Source: Rhodocollybia butyracea (lineage: Eukaryota; Basidiomycota; Agaricomycetes; Agaricales; Omphalotaceae). From it: DNA of 64,000 bases. The position numbers and the translations under genes were made by a program. Of the stretch, positions 10,631-22,501 are shown piece after piece. Under the pieces are notes generated by a model, which worked only from the letters and a program-made list of their open reading frames with translations, made no database searches and was not told the origin of the DNA. Location: positions 434,001 to 498,000 of the forward strand of contig JADNRY010000016.1 of the NCBI GenBank assembly GCA_015501585.1, written 5' to 3'. The first letter of the stretch is position 1. Each line of letters opens with the position of its first letter.

Positions 10631-13600
10631 CTTTCTTATGGTATAAATGTGATTAGATGAGTTTCTACTACAAATCACTGTTTGGTCCACAGATGAAAGC
10701 AAGCACAGGGCCTGGAGTAGGTTTGCAGCATTGCCGATGCAATCCATAAAATAACTCCATAGTCTCATATATTGGATTTAGCGAGAAGAACGAGATAAAA
10801 AACGAGAAAGAAGCAGCGTGCTGGTCGAGAGGCTCTGCTTCCGTCACAACTGAATACCCATAATCAGGGTTCTTCAGACGCTTCTCGGGATGCAGCACCA
10901 TCGTGCTTGCCTCACGTTACAATGTTCAAGCTCGTTGTCTCAGAGTCATTGAACGTTACCACTCCCATCGCGAGTTTGTTGGAATTGCGATGGATGGAAT
11001 TGCTGAGCGCGGCTTAGAATCGTCGTTTCAAAAAATTCTCGACATCACGTTAGAAGTCATTTCGCATTAGGAATGCGCCAACCAGGACACAGTGTTCCAT
11101 TTCCTGTCGAACTTCGATAAGTACTCTGGCAGCTGACCGCTTCGCGCACGCGCGTCTGTTTTATTCTGTCAGTGACACGTACAGGTTCCAGTATTTACAT
11201 CTTTGGTAGTCTCCCATCGTGAAGGGAGGGCAGCAGAGAACGCCCGTGGGCCAAATAGCTGTAGCCATTCTGAGGAATTGGGGCGCCACACAAACGAAGG
11301 TAAAGGGCATGGTCTCTAAGAATCTCGGTATGAACATGTTGGAGGATATGGCTGATTATTGCATCACTTATCAAAAACAGGGGAAGCATGTCGCTAGCAA
11401 TATATTACAGCGAATAAAATTCGACAGAAGCACCACATGAGAATAGTGTTACAAGGAAGTCCTTTAAGTCACACATTCGCTATCTATCCCCAGAAACGGC
11501 GCCTGAAACAGTTTGAAAATTGAGAAGCGAGATCGTCAGGCAGGGTGGCCTTGCCATCGTAGTCCAGCGTATGAATCAGCAGACCCTCCTCCCCCCCAAA
11601 TGCCGCATTGCGTCTCCTGAGGAGTCTTCAACTGATTATTTGGTCCCTTGATACCGATGCCTCCGGGGAGGCCGAAGCGATGCTCGGTACCATACATTTG
11701 TTTACTCTTCCTGTGCTTCACATAGCAGCGCACAGCTCAAGCGAAGAGACCAATGCAGAACTCGAAGATCCTGTCTCATGATGCGGGAAATACGACCAGG
11801 ATGTGGGGTAGCGTCCGAGTGGGTTTCAAAATGTAGCGCCTTCGGAAGCAACGGGCACAGCGAGTCGCACAGGTAATCGCATCGGTACTATGGAAAGGGG
11901 GGAGCATCAAGACAGAGGTAGAGACAAATTAGAAGATCACCCCGGGGAATTATGATCCTCGTCATGTCGCCATCATAGCCAATACGCGCCTTTTATCAAG
12001 AAACAGCAAACAGCATTAGCACGCTGCTGGAGACTGCTGGGGGCATGAGTCGTGATAGGGATTAATTTGATATCATTCGCTCCTGAGGCCACTCGTTCAA
12101 TCGTTCCTGAGGTGTTGTACGGAAGTCGGCCTATCTCTCAGAAACGGTTGGGCTTCTGGAAGTAAGACCGTTCCGTAATCCTCAAAATCAAAAGTTGACG
12201 GGAGAATATAATGATGTAAGTAGCTGAGGCTTGCTGAAACCGGCTCAAGATCGTCCTATGTAGAGCCATCAATCTGAACAGGTTTTCTTGAGATGGACTC
12301 TTTGCCCTCATAGTACAGAGTAAGATCGTCGATGGAGAGTGTACATAGCTCTCGGCTAGGCTTGGACTGATCAACAACTCGTGTGAATTTCGCTGTGTCC
12401 TAGAACGATAAGTGTCGTGTTATTGAAAGAGTACCAATCTCATAAGGGTGTGTTCTGGTGTGTTCCTCGTCGATAATCAAAGTAGCTATCCCGATGGACA
12501 GCCATATGCCCATCAACGATGAAGCCAGCGAGCTAGGGCTTGCTAGGACAGGTATCGGCTCGCCGCTACGTCCAGATGAATTCAACGGGCCAAATTTCTC
12601 ACATTTTCTCTAACCCCCTCGAGGCAATGTCAGCCTATGTCAGCCTATGCGAGCAAGAATTGCTTGAAAATCAAATTACCTAGGTTTGGTGTAGAAATCA
12701 AGAATTTGGGGTCCTTAAAAAACACAGCAGAACGCCTCAGGGGTGTTGCCATATGGAATGAGGACTTGAATGTGCGGTACTCTGAGTCCTACCCCTTGAG
12801 TGAAAAAACTATATTTCACCGCATCGAGTCCAGATCTTTTCCTGAGATAAGAGAAAGAGGTAATCGGTGGGCAACCATGTACTACTCATCTCTCGTCAAA
12901 GCCCACGAGAGTTTACTGCGGCGGAATCACCTGCAGTCCACCGGACGCCAGTCAACGGCCTGTGGATTCAGGAACTATACATGGAGCGCAACCCGTATAG
13001 ATACCCAGTGTTGCTTTGTTAAATTGGAAAAAAAGCAAAGATAAAAGACTGACGATCTACCTATTAACATCGTTTTCATCTTCGTTACCTTCCGAAACGA
13101 CCTCCATCTGCGCCTTGGCGCGGGTCTGTTCCTGGACCCGTGCAGATTTGGGGGTCTCAGTAACCGGTTGGAGAACGGGACGTAGTTTCCACTTGTGGAC
13201 ACCATCTGCAACGGACATGATGACAAACATGAGTACCTGGACCACGGACGGGCTGTCGTGAAGGATCTTGTACTGATCTTGTCGACATCTACAATAAGAG
13301 ACTCAGAGTCCTGAATGCGAAGTGCCAGAAGGTAGATCTTGTCATAGTTGCATCACGCTGGAAAACCTTGCATCTGCACGGGTTTTTTTTTCCAGAAAGG
13401 GTTTTGACAAATAGTCAATCATTCAGAAGCTGTCAAACCTCAGCTGTAGAGACACAAGAAACCTAAGCGTTTGTTCAGACTGATCGCACACAATCACGAG
13501 AGTATAGGTCGCTGCTTGTAGAATCAGCTGCCGTCAGGTTTTCTGTGCCTCTCCCGGCAAAAGCATCTCTCCATCTTCTTTACCCGGTGGTCTCTAGAAG

Positions 13601-15370
13601 ATGGACAGGCTGCTCTCGAAATCCGATGCCAGCGACAAGAAAGGATTTGGTAGGATTAATTTCCTGATCCAAGACACAGTGTCGGAGTTCACAATACAGC
13701 GTGTTATTCCCAAGTCCATGACTCGATACCCGATTTCTTGAGACTCAAGTTCAGATCTGGCAGTGAGAAGACTGCGGGGCGTGAAATTTTTTTCAAAGTC
13801 TTGGTCGAGTTCAGGTTGTAGCTAGTCTATGGTGCAGTCACGGTGTACCGGTAATGAGTCAGTATCAGTAGAAAGCTTTCTTCTGTGACACAGTGGCGCA
13901 GGAAAAGCTGCCAACACCTGGGCGTCAGGTTCAGATTTCGTCAAAGCTGTTCAGGAAGTTTGTGTGAGAACAGTTTGGTATTAGTTGCGCAGTGTAAATG
14001 GAGGTAAATGGACAGATGGATAGGAAGAAACAACAGCGAATGTTTTCCGGCTATGCGTACCGGCCCGATAAGATAGTCGAAGATTTCAACTGCTGCTTTC
14101 AACTGTTGAGTTTCCGAGCCGAGAGCCTTTGATGAGTATGGATGTTCAGAACGAAAAAGGGGGGATGAATTCAAGTTCTAAAAGAATGCTTCGATGAGGG
14201 CAGTAAATGTGCAGGCCACATGCAGATCTTGATGAAGGCTCGACGTCGAAAAACCTCCACGACCATTGAGTAACTGGGAGAGTTATTTCCCCATGTGTCA
14301 ACAGCCTCAGAATCAGTGTGGGTACAGCATACTTACTTCGAAAGAATGAAGAGCTAAGGCTTATCGATAGACGCCCGAATCACATATTCCTGTGGTCTGA
14401 GTCAAGCGAAGCGCTCTCAAGCTATTAGTATGACTCTTATTGGGTCCAAGTCTTCTGGCCAACCGCTAGGTCAAACCTAAAATTGGTACGCATTTTTCGG
14501 ATCTACTTTCCGATTAGTAGTGCTTCAATTTTGCACTAAGTATTTTAGTCAAAATTTTAGTAGATGACTCTTAGCGATAAATCACCACGCCCCCTTACCG
14601 AAACCTTTGTGCCAAGTAATATACAAGGAAGAGGCGGAATGTCCGCGACAGTCCAAGTCAGTCCAAGTCACCGCGGTCGCGTTGACCTCTTTATATCGAT
14701 ATCTGACATTCTGCGACGCAACTGGTCCTCAGAGTCAGTATGTAAGTTATCTGTAGCAGAACAAACCTTCTTTCAATGCGCTTCCACATTGCCCACTGTT
14801 GCCTTGCGTTAGTGACATGCACCTCACTCAAGCCGTGTTTTTGGTTTTTGATCATTGGTGAGGCGAGAAGGGGCTGTCATTTAGCTTACATAACAGTAAC
14901 GCTGCGGGGCCTTGATCAATCCGATGGTCAGCAACTCCAACAAATCCTACTTTATAAGTCTACAGAAAACGAATATCGGCGAATTTAGGGCGCGTCCGAA
15001 TGAGCTCTCGACCAATCCAATCCATGTTTTGCAGCGGACTGACGGAGTTAGAGCGCATATACTGAGGCCAAGTTACACCCCGGAATGTCCGGGCCCGTGA
15101 TCGAGAACCCCAGAAGAAATGTGACACAGCGTGACAGTAACAATGATAAACCCTTGCGCTCTGCCTCTGAGCCAATCTTGAGCTCTAGATTTGCCCGTTC
15201 GCCTGTTCGCTCTGGATCCGTTATCTTCTCACTCGCACAAAGGCACACATAAAGGCAGCCCAGAGACACAGCCCGACAGCCAGGCATTTGCTTCATTTCC
15301 TCCTCCAGTCTTCTAACCTCCTCCAGCGCCCCCGTTTTCGCTCAATCCACCTTCGATTTTCTTTCCAGCC
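10631..15370. other. Gene-poor 4.7-kb interval
   Basis: No ORF here has recognisable family features or a coherent exon chain. A minus-strand ORF at 13057-13245 has natural-looking composition (ending VQEQTRAKAQMEVVSEGNEDENDVNR with alternating acidic and basic residues), and one at 12400-12585 has a hydrophobic segment; either could be a gene fragment, but I cannot support a call. No transposase or reverse-transcriptase motif was seen. The last about 200 bp (CT-rich, with CATAAA at about 15250) are probably the promoter and leader of the Yippee gene. Confidence 0.5.
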
Positions 15371-15871
15371 ATGGGTATGAGTTATCGTCGATATCTGTAC
15401 GGAGAGAGGGTATATGGATGCTCCAAGTGCAAGACTCATCTTGCTACGATACATTCTATGATCTCTCGAGTGAGTTTCCTCGCTTTAGCGTCGTTGCATC
15501 AGATGTGGCGGCTAACGGGTGTTTCAGGCGTTCAATGGACAACATGGCCGAGCATATCTCTTTGAATCTGTGTGAGCTTGATTGCCCTTCATGCGACCAT
15601 CTTATTCTGACCCAAAACTTTTGCAGCGTCAATATCGTCGAAGGAGAGCCCTGTGATCGTCCTATGACGACTGGGAACCATACGGTCCGTGATATCTATT
15701 GCATCAAATGCAATACCACGTTGGGCTGGAAATATGTGGGTATTTTTCTTTGGCTTTCTCATGTGGCGTCCGTACTGAGCAAGTTTACAGGACAAAGCGT
15801 ACGAGGTATCCCAGAGATATAAAGAAGGCAAATTTATCCTTGAGCGCAATCTCCTTGTCGACGTCCAGTAG
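15371..15871 (+). CDS. Yippee-like zinc-binding protein
   Basis: Exons 15371-15469, 15528-15571, 15627-15735, 15791-15871; 110 aa, normal for the family. The zinc site is made of two CxxC pairs, CSKC near the N-terminus and CIKC about 50 residues later, with the usual GRAYLFESVVNI-EGEP and [33 protein letters not shown] sequence between and after. Yippee proteins are small conserved eukaryotic proteins with a Mis18/cereblon-like fold; YPEL5 relatives associate with the GID/CTLH ubiquitin ligase. Which YPEL subgroup this is cannot be fixed from sequence alone, though ILERNLLVDV resembles YPEL5. Confidence 0.93.
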
Positions 15872-16522
15872 TGGCGGCCCAGGCTATTCCTTGACGCATC
15901 CGCCACAGATTCTGTTCACATCCCCATGGACTCAATTCTTGGCTGGCCGCTCAAACGTATATCAGGGTATCACCGGTCGTCATTCGGACTATTTTCGTGG
16001 AACAACTCTATCGTTCCAGGACGGTTTGTAGAAGGGGGCGTGGGAACCATATGTGTTCCTCCAACGTAATACCCACACACAAGTTCCGCTTGCCCTAGCC
16101 TTGGTGGCCGCTACAGATTCCCGTTGCTGACCGTTTGCAGCAGACTTTCCTCGGCTACGACTCGTGGTGCTGTACTTGTGTGTGCTTCGCTCGGTCTACG
16201 GCCCCTCTAATCATAAACATCCAATTCCATCTAATCCACCCATTAAACATTTATTAGTTTCCTGTTTTCTGCATGTTGTACTAGTAACATTGTCTAGTTG
16301 TGTGGCTCGGTTGTGGCTCGGTTGCACAACCAGTGACCACAGCCTCGCCCATCATTTTCCAGTGTGTAGGTTGTTCGGGTATCGTTTTTGCAATATAATG
16401 TACTTGGTTCTGTCATGACTTCCTTAATAGTCGAGCAATTATCTCGTAATTGACCTGGTGGTTTGTGGCGCAGGTTAACGGGCGCTTACCTACCATTTTC
16501 AACCGACAACGAGGGAGGTGTC
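15872..16522. other. Intergenic, no gene seen
   Basis: Follows the Yippee stop codon. Contains only short ORFs without family features; GGTTGTGGCTC occurs twice at about 16305-16325. I see nothing functional. Confidence 0.4.
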
Positions 16523-17795
16523 AATGTTTCCCACTTTTACCGCTCTCATATCAGGGAAACGAATTCTGAGGAGCGAGAAAGAGAGAGGGGTGGACTGAAG
16601 GCGAAGCTTTAGTGATTATGAAGCTGATAAGACGGTGAGTGTGTGTTGGAGAGCGAGTCATGGTCAAGACTTTTGGCGCAATGTTTCCCACTTTTACCAC
16701 TCTCGTATTATGGAAACGGATTATGAGGAGGGAGAAAGAGAGAGGTGTGGACTGAAGGTGAACTCTGAGTGATTATGAAGCTGATAAGACGGTGAGTATG
16801 TGCTGGAGAGCGAGTTATGGCCACGACGTTTGGCGCAATGTTTCCCGCTTTTACCGCTCTCATTTTCTGAGAATGGACTCTTGAATACTAAGTACTATAT
16901 CTTTAAGGTTCCGAGTGCAAAAGACTCTATGTACTTTATATAACGAGCAGCTCACGACTTCATCCTCACGACTTCATCCTTCGCCGTGTATTATCGGAGC
17001 TAGTCCTTGGATAAGCAAATGCCCTTGAGAAAATTAGGTTGGTTTTCGAGATGAGCTGAAGAATATTTCGCATTTCGCGAGAGGAATGGGTGTAGAGCCC
17101 TACGTTCCTCGGCTTCGAGATGTTCTACACGCCGTAAAGTTGGTTTCGCCGACCTTTTCACTGGTGAAACTGGAATATCTCTGTACGATGTTTCAATGCG
17201 ACAGCGCCCATTGCGAAGCCATTAGCAGTGATGTTACCATGTGCAATTTACCGCTCTCGTAGACTGAAAACAATTTCTGAGGAGCGAAAAAGAGAGAGGA
17301 CCGAAGGTGAACCTTGAGTGATTATGAAGCTGATAAGACGATGAGCGTGTGTTGGAGAGTGAGGTATGGCCACGACGTTTGGCGCAATGTTTCCCACTTT
17401 TACCGCACTCAATTTTTGAAAAACGATTTCTTGACTACTAGGTACTAGGCGTCGGATCTTCACACCGTTGGAGCCCAAAAGACTCTATGTACGTGTTTAT
17501 GACGAGCAGCTCGCGATCTTGTTCCCTCATCGTGTATTATCGGAGCTGATAAGCAAATGTCTTGAGAAAATTAGCTTGTTTTCGAGACTAGTTGAAGAAT
17601 ATTTCACGTTTCGCGAGAAAAACAAGTATGGAGCCATAAGCTCCTCGGGCTGTACTCGAGATGTTCTACGCGCTGTGGAGTTGGTTTCGCCGACCTGTTC
17701 ACCAGTGAAACTGGAGTCATATCTGTAAGATGTTTCAATGTGACAGGCTACAGCGCACATTGCGAAGCCATTAGCAGTGATGTTACCATGTGCAA
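16523..17795. repeat. Composite tandem repeat, order A-A-B-A-B
   Basis: A unit of 157 bp beginning AATGTTTCCCACTTTTACC starts at 16523 and 16680, and its first bases recur at 16837 and 17386. The A unit contains GAGGAGCGAGAAAGAGAGAGG and GATTATGAAGCTGATAAGACG. A second unit B of roughly 390-400 bp occupies 16837-17236 and 17386-17795; it contains AAGACTCTATGTAC, GTGTATTATCGGAGCT, TTGGTTTCGCCGACC and ends ATGTTACCATGTGCAAT. Copies differ by scattered substitutions and small indels. B can be read as an 86-codon frame in the second copy but not in the first, so it is probably non-coding. Confidence 0.85.
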
Positions 17796-18307
17796 TGCCT
17801 TGTTCTCCAAGTTCTTGTGCGACGTTTTTGCAGTTCGAGTTTGAGTACTCCATTGGTCTGTCAGCTAATCCTCGGGCATAAACGCCTGCTCTCATTCGAT
17901 ATCACACGAAGGTTTCCAACGACTCCGCGAGCCATCTCTCACCAATCAGTTGAAGACGCACTAGTTGGTCAATATTATTAACTTTTTTTCGTTTCAAGAA
18001 CCACTAGTGTGTATGTGGAGACAGGAACCTGTGAGGAATTTACCGTAGGGACTCGAGGATCGACTGTTGACGCGATCCTCGGAGCAAAAGGTTAAAAAAA
18101 GCGTAAAAACGCGCCGGAACAGTTAGGGATACTCTCGCGAATGAATGTCTCCTGGGTGCATACAAGCAAAGTTAGGAACCTGAGTCCTGAGCTTAGTAGT
18201 AGTTAGTTGAGTTGCACGAGACGAAACCAGGGTGAAATTTCGGATTACGTAACTTCCCCAGTATTCTTGGGGTTCCCACAGCACCCCAACGCGCTCGCTG
18301 TTGAGTG

Positions 18308-18315
18308 TATATAAA
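18308..18315 (+). promoter_or_regulatory. TATA box of the 18447 gene
   Basis: TATATAAA lies about 140 bp upstream of the ATG at 18447 and is followed by a C/T-rich leader (TCTCTCCATCGG, CTGTCTCTTTTAC), the usual layout of a strongly expressed fungal gene. Confidence 0.5.
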
Positions 18316-18446
18316 GGATGCGGGAGTCGTTGAGCTGTAAAATAAATCCCCCAAAGTGACTTGAACTACTCAGTCCTTCAGTCCTCAGACTCAGAGCCAC
18401 TTCTCTCCATCGGCATTCAGACCCGTCGCATTCTGTCTCTTTTACT

Positions 18447-18779
18447 ATGGGTTAGTTAACGTGTTTAAAATTTTGTAGAGTTGAACTAATAATTTTACTA
18501 TTAGCTTCATTGACGATGTCTCCGCGTCCTTTCGTCTCGTCGCCTTTGGCAGGTGCCTCCCAGCATACGGGTGCCACCTCCAGACCAGGCGTTCCTCGAA
18601 GGAATCAGTCTTTCCCGTCTTCTCGTGGCCTACGACCCTTTGCCAGTATCTCCTCCAACTCTACCCGTCCATCTTCATCCAATCAGAAAACTGTAAAACT
18701 TATTCAGCCACCGCAGAATCAGCCGTGTACATTCATGCTGAATCTCACCCAAGCTGAGCTTTCCAGACAGGAATGCTGA
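18447..18779 (+). CDS. Small Ser/Pro/Arg-rich protein, unknown
   Basis: Exons 18447-18450 and 18505-18779; 92 aa. The first exon contributes only ATG and one base, joined by a GTTAGT donor and ATTAG acceptor to give MASLTMSPRPFVSSPLAG. The protein is rich in Ser, Pro, Arg and Asn, without signal peptide or membrane helix. An ATG inside exon 2 (MSPRPF) would also serve. No family recognised. Support comes from the promoter (TATA box, CT-rich leader) and the clean intron rather than from homology. Confidence 0.5.
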
Positions 18780-20224
18780 GCGATCCTTTGTCTTTGTCAT
18801 GGTGTCACCTGGGGTCTAGTTTCCGAGTTGAACAGTTACAGATGGGTAGCTGTTTGTGGCTTGATAAAATAGACTCGCGATGCGTCCTATTGCCTCGTAC
18901 TTGTTCCCTCCATCGTAATTGTTGTCTGTTTGTTTTACCCAGGATATGTATTGATTAAAAGTTATTCCTGTAACATACCATACACAAGCTGTTCAAAGCT
19001 TGTCAAGCTTGTCTTTTTTTTGTGATATATGATATATGATATCGATATCTGATACTTGACGGAAAGTTGACGCACCACAGCATTGCAGCCGCGATGCAAG
19101 GTAAGCGCGATAAGCGTTCAACACTTTGACGATTAGGAGAATAAAGAATAAAGTAACTTGTATGTATCATGGGGATCATAAGAGCCCATTCAATTTTAAT
19201 TATCGAGGCTGAAGCATAACATAGTACATACATAAGTCACCGGGGCTCCGATTCTTCCGTATCTGATAATACTCGAGGTATCAAAACTATCAAAGCTGGG
19301 AGGACAACAATCCCCTCCAATCATATTGCACTGCGCTGCACCGGCTCTCGCGGGGTAGTGAGCCCGAGTACGTGTGGAGATCCTCGCCCCGTATGAGGAG
19401 AGCAGGGACCCTCTCGCAAAGCCCCCACTCATGTGACGGACTTGTGGGCTCTAGGAAACAAGGTTAGCCGAAGCATGGACTGTCTGGGAAAAATATTGGG
19501 CGTGTACTAGCCCTAATGCGTCCGCTGACCTCGTATGTCCAAGTGTATGTTTCGGAGAGCGGAGAGTCGAGAAGAGCGGAAAAATACCTACAAGTTTTGC
19601 TAAAAGTTCGCGGTGCTTTTAGCAAGGCCTTCCCACTATCGGAGCCGTAGTAATTGGGTTAGATTGCCATAATTAATACTTCCAATAGAAAATTCCAGTT
19701 TTTTCTTGCTGTGACTTGCTGCCCAAGCCCTTGGGCTGAAGAAAGCTATGCTGGGCAATGCAGTTGTTCCTCTTGAGATTTCTGATTCGGACCTCGGATA
19801 TGCACTACCATCTGCTGTACTTATATGCGGCCAGGCCGATGAGCGTTCCAAGAAAGAAATCTTCCCGGCCCGAAAATGCTGACCAATCAGGCTGAAGCCT
19901 TTCATTACACTGCTTGACTCTTCAGACTGTTCTTTCCAAGTTTGGCTCTCGACTCTCTGCCCAAAAGGCTACTCTGCGCCTTCCGTTACGACCTGTCTAC
20001 GAACTGCACGACGATCGTCTGAATTTTTTCTTTTTCTTCTCTCTCATCAAGCCAGAGCTTGCTATCCCTGTGTATCACTTCAGCGCTCTCTTCCTGCTTA
20101 TTCCTCTGAATCTGTAACTTCCCTATTCGACACCTTCCTTTACGCTCGCCGATTTATTTTCTGAGGTATATCTTGCCTTTTACCCGCCACAAACTGCCTT
20201 ATTCATCCTCTCGTGCCCGCAGAA
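18780..20224. other. Intergenic, no gene seen
   Basis: Short unconvincing ORFs only. A palindromic ATATGATATATGATATCGATATC stretch spans about 19025-19050 (alternating A/T with GATATC). The final 250 bp are CT-rich and probably hold the Ras promoter and 5' leader. Confidence 0.4.
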
Positions 20225-21095
20225 ATGGATAACTGGAGAGTCGCGGTTCTTGGTGATGGTGGAGTGGGTAAGACAGCCTTGGCTGTTCAAGTCAGTCTCT
20301 CCTTTCCCTCGCTTTTTTCGGCTCATTCTAACCCGCTCTTTTCTCGCCAGTTTACGCTCAATTGCTTTGTTGGTAAGCACCGTTCCATTTTACTGTAATC
20401 CAGCTATCCTCACCTTTTCCGCGTTTCGCGCCTTGCAGAAGTACGTCGGCCGATAATTAATGTGCTTTCAGTTAGCCTCATTTTCTTCAACCTCAGACGT
20501 ATGATCCGACGATAGAGGATGCATACCGAAAACAGCTGATAGTGGATAATCGAATGTGTTTTGTTGAGGTCATCGACACTGCAGGACAGGGTGAGTAACA
20601 TTGTACTGGCGTCTTTCCTCGGAATCTCACACAATTTGTCCTTTTAGAGGAATATGCCACATTACGGGACCAATGGGTTCGGTAATTAACCCCTTCTTAA
20701 TTTCTCATCGGTCCAACATCTCATCACCATCTAGGGAAGGACAAGGCTTCATCCTTGTCTACTCAATCGCGTCGCGGTCAACGTTTGATCGACTCGATAT
20801 ATTTCGGCAGTCGATGCGACGAGTGAAGAGAGGGGACCCAATCTTTATGCTAGTCGGCAATAAATGCGACAAGACTTACGAGCGCGAAGTGTCAAAAGAA
20901 GAAGGCGCAGCACTTGCACGACAATTCGGCTGTGAATTCATTGAAACTTCCGCCAAAACAGCGCAAAACGTCGAACGCCTATTCACGAACCTGGTTCGTG
21001 CACTACGACAGACACGAAATATAGACGCAGGCCCCCCTACGAATGGACCTGTTAAACAACCAAGAGAGAAGAAAAGCAAGTGCATTATCCTGTAG
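20225..21095 (+). CDS. Ras-family small GTPase (RAS2/RasB-like) with a 2-nt microexon
   Basis: Exons 20225-20290, 20351-20372, 20439-20440, 20497-20590, 20648-20681, 20735-21095; 192 aa. GTPase motifs follow human Ras numbering: GDGGVGKT at 10-17, switch I YDPTIED at 32-38, DTAGQ at 57-61, then NKCD and ETSAK. The C-terminus is CIIL, a CaaX box whose Leu favours geranylgeranylation; the preceding REKKSK is a polybasic membrane anchor. The signature [14 protein letters not shown] is typical of fungal RasB/Ras2 rather than RasA. Exon 3 is only the dinucleotide AA between TTGCAG and GTACGT; with the preceding G it makes the Glu of [11 protein letters not shown]. Skipping it gives an immediate stop. 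Likely a plasma-membrane switch for growth and morphogenesis. Confidence 0.92.
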
Positions 21096-21445
21096 GAGAC
21101 TTTTCTGGGATTACTGGTTGTTAGATTCCCTTCTTTACCTTGTTTGATGATACCACTATGTGATTCTTTTCTGCCTTTTTCCCCTGCTTCACAGTTCTAC
21201 CGCTTGCATATTATTTCCTCATTACGTCGTTCCCCTCACATCCATTAGCTCTGGGGTATCCGCAGTTGCATTTTGTACACCTGATGGATCTCTGTATTGA
21301 GCGATTGCGATACATCATTTCTGTATGTACTTATCAACCACGTCTCTCTGTCATTGAACACGTATTGGTCTGTGTTGTCCATCATCGCATTGACGATGGA
21401 TGGCCCTATAAAAGTGTCCGCTCAGCAGTTTGTTTTCCCACTTCC
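21096..21445. other. Intergenic between Ras and the BTB gene
   Basis: Same-strand spacing of 350 bp; T-rich 3' region of the Ras gene, then a leader with TATAAAAG at 21409 about 37 bp before the BTB ATG. That position is close for a TATA box but the sequence is a good match. Confidence 0.4.
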
Positions 21446-22501
21446 ATGTCTTTCCAATGCACGAATCCCGATTTTTACGTCCGATCCGCTGACGACGCAG
21501 AGACATTTGCAGTTCGTCGCGACGCTCTGTGTACCAGCGAAGTATTTCGTGAGTAATCGTACCTGTAAACTCATCTATCTATCTTTGTTTATGATACTGA
21601 TTATTTAAAAATTTATGACCGATATAGGTGACATGTTTACATGCTGTGGCGATTCCGATGAGACGTTGGACCTCCACGAAAGCGCTGACAGCCTGGCAGC
21701 GCTCTTGACCCTTCTTCACCATCCCCCTCAACCGCCGACCCAGTTCAAACGCGATGAATTCAATCTCATACCCAAGGTCTGGAACGACACCAAGACCGTG
21801 ATTCCGCTTCCACTGCTCCCAATGCTCTTTGAGCTCGCAGATAAATACGCGCTCCCGTCAGACTCCGTGATAGGTGTCCTGGCGGAACATCTTCTCGCTC
21901 ATGCGCCGGAGGCACCTCTAACGGTGTTTACGTTCGCGCTCAAGCAAGGGCTGCAAAATGTTGCATCAAAAACGACTCAATACCTACAGCCGATGGCAAA
22001 TTATAGCTTGGGCGAAGTGGCGTTGATACCTGTGGAGGCGTATCATCGTGTCATTCAGTTGCAAGACATTCGAGTCAAGACGATGCGTCAGTACTTGCTC
22101 TCAGAGGATCTATTCCCTCATGGTGAGGCAGGCTGCCAGACTCTTTTGTTTTTTTTACTGAATATTTAATATTTTTACCACGATGGTTCTTTTCAGGGTA
22201 CGGCGAATGTCCGTCACATTTACGAGAGGCCACGCAGCTGTGGCATACAAAGAGGATGAGCCTGGCTGTCAAATTGGAAACATGTACGGGCTTGCAAAAA
22301 CTACGTGAAGATATATTATTGATATTCGTGGGTAGTAACGGACGTTGCCGGGGAAATGGAAAATGTTGCATATCAAGAACCTGTTCAGAATTGTGTGCTG
22401 TGTCGAAAAGCTTGTATTGCAGCGGTGGAAATGCTCCGTGTAAGTTTTTTCTTCTTCGATCCCAGCGAGTGGATGCACTCTGACCTTCTTTTCTAGTATA
22501 A
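21446..22501 (+). CDS. BTB/POZ domain protein
   Basis: Exons 21446-21548, 21628-22122, 22197-22439 and a terminal 5-nt exon 22497-22501; 281 aa. The N-terminal part is a BTB fold of the kind common in Agaricomycetes: NPDFYVRSADDAETFAVRRDALCTSEVFRDMF, then an acidic LHESADSLAALLTLLHHPP helix and a downstream helical region (LPMLFELADKYALPSDSVIGVLAEHLLAHAP). Likely a protein-interaction adaptor, possibly for a Cul3 ligase; no C-terminal partner domain is present. If the last intron is retained, the protein ends instead at 22483 with KFFLLRSQRVDAL. Neighbours give no functional hint. Confidence 0.8.

Noticed and set aside
13057..13245. Minus-strand ORF with natural-looking charged C-terminus
   Set aside because: No recognisable family, no convincing upstream exon; left as part of the gene-poor interval.
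17468..17728. 86-aa ORF inside repeat unit B
   Set aside because: The other B copy (16837-17236) does not keep the frame, so there is no sign of coding constraint.
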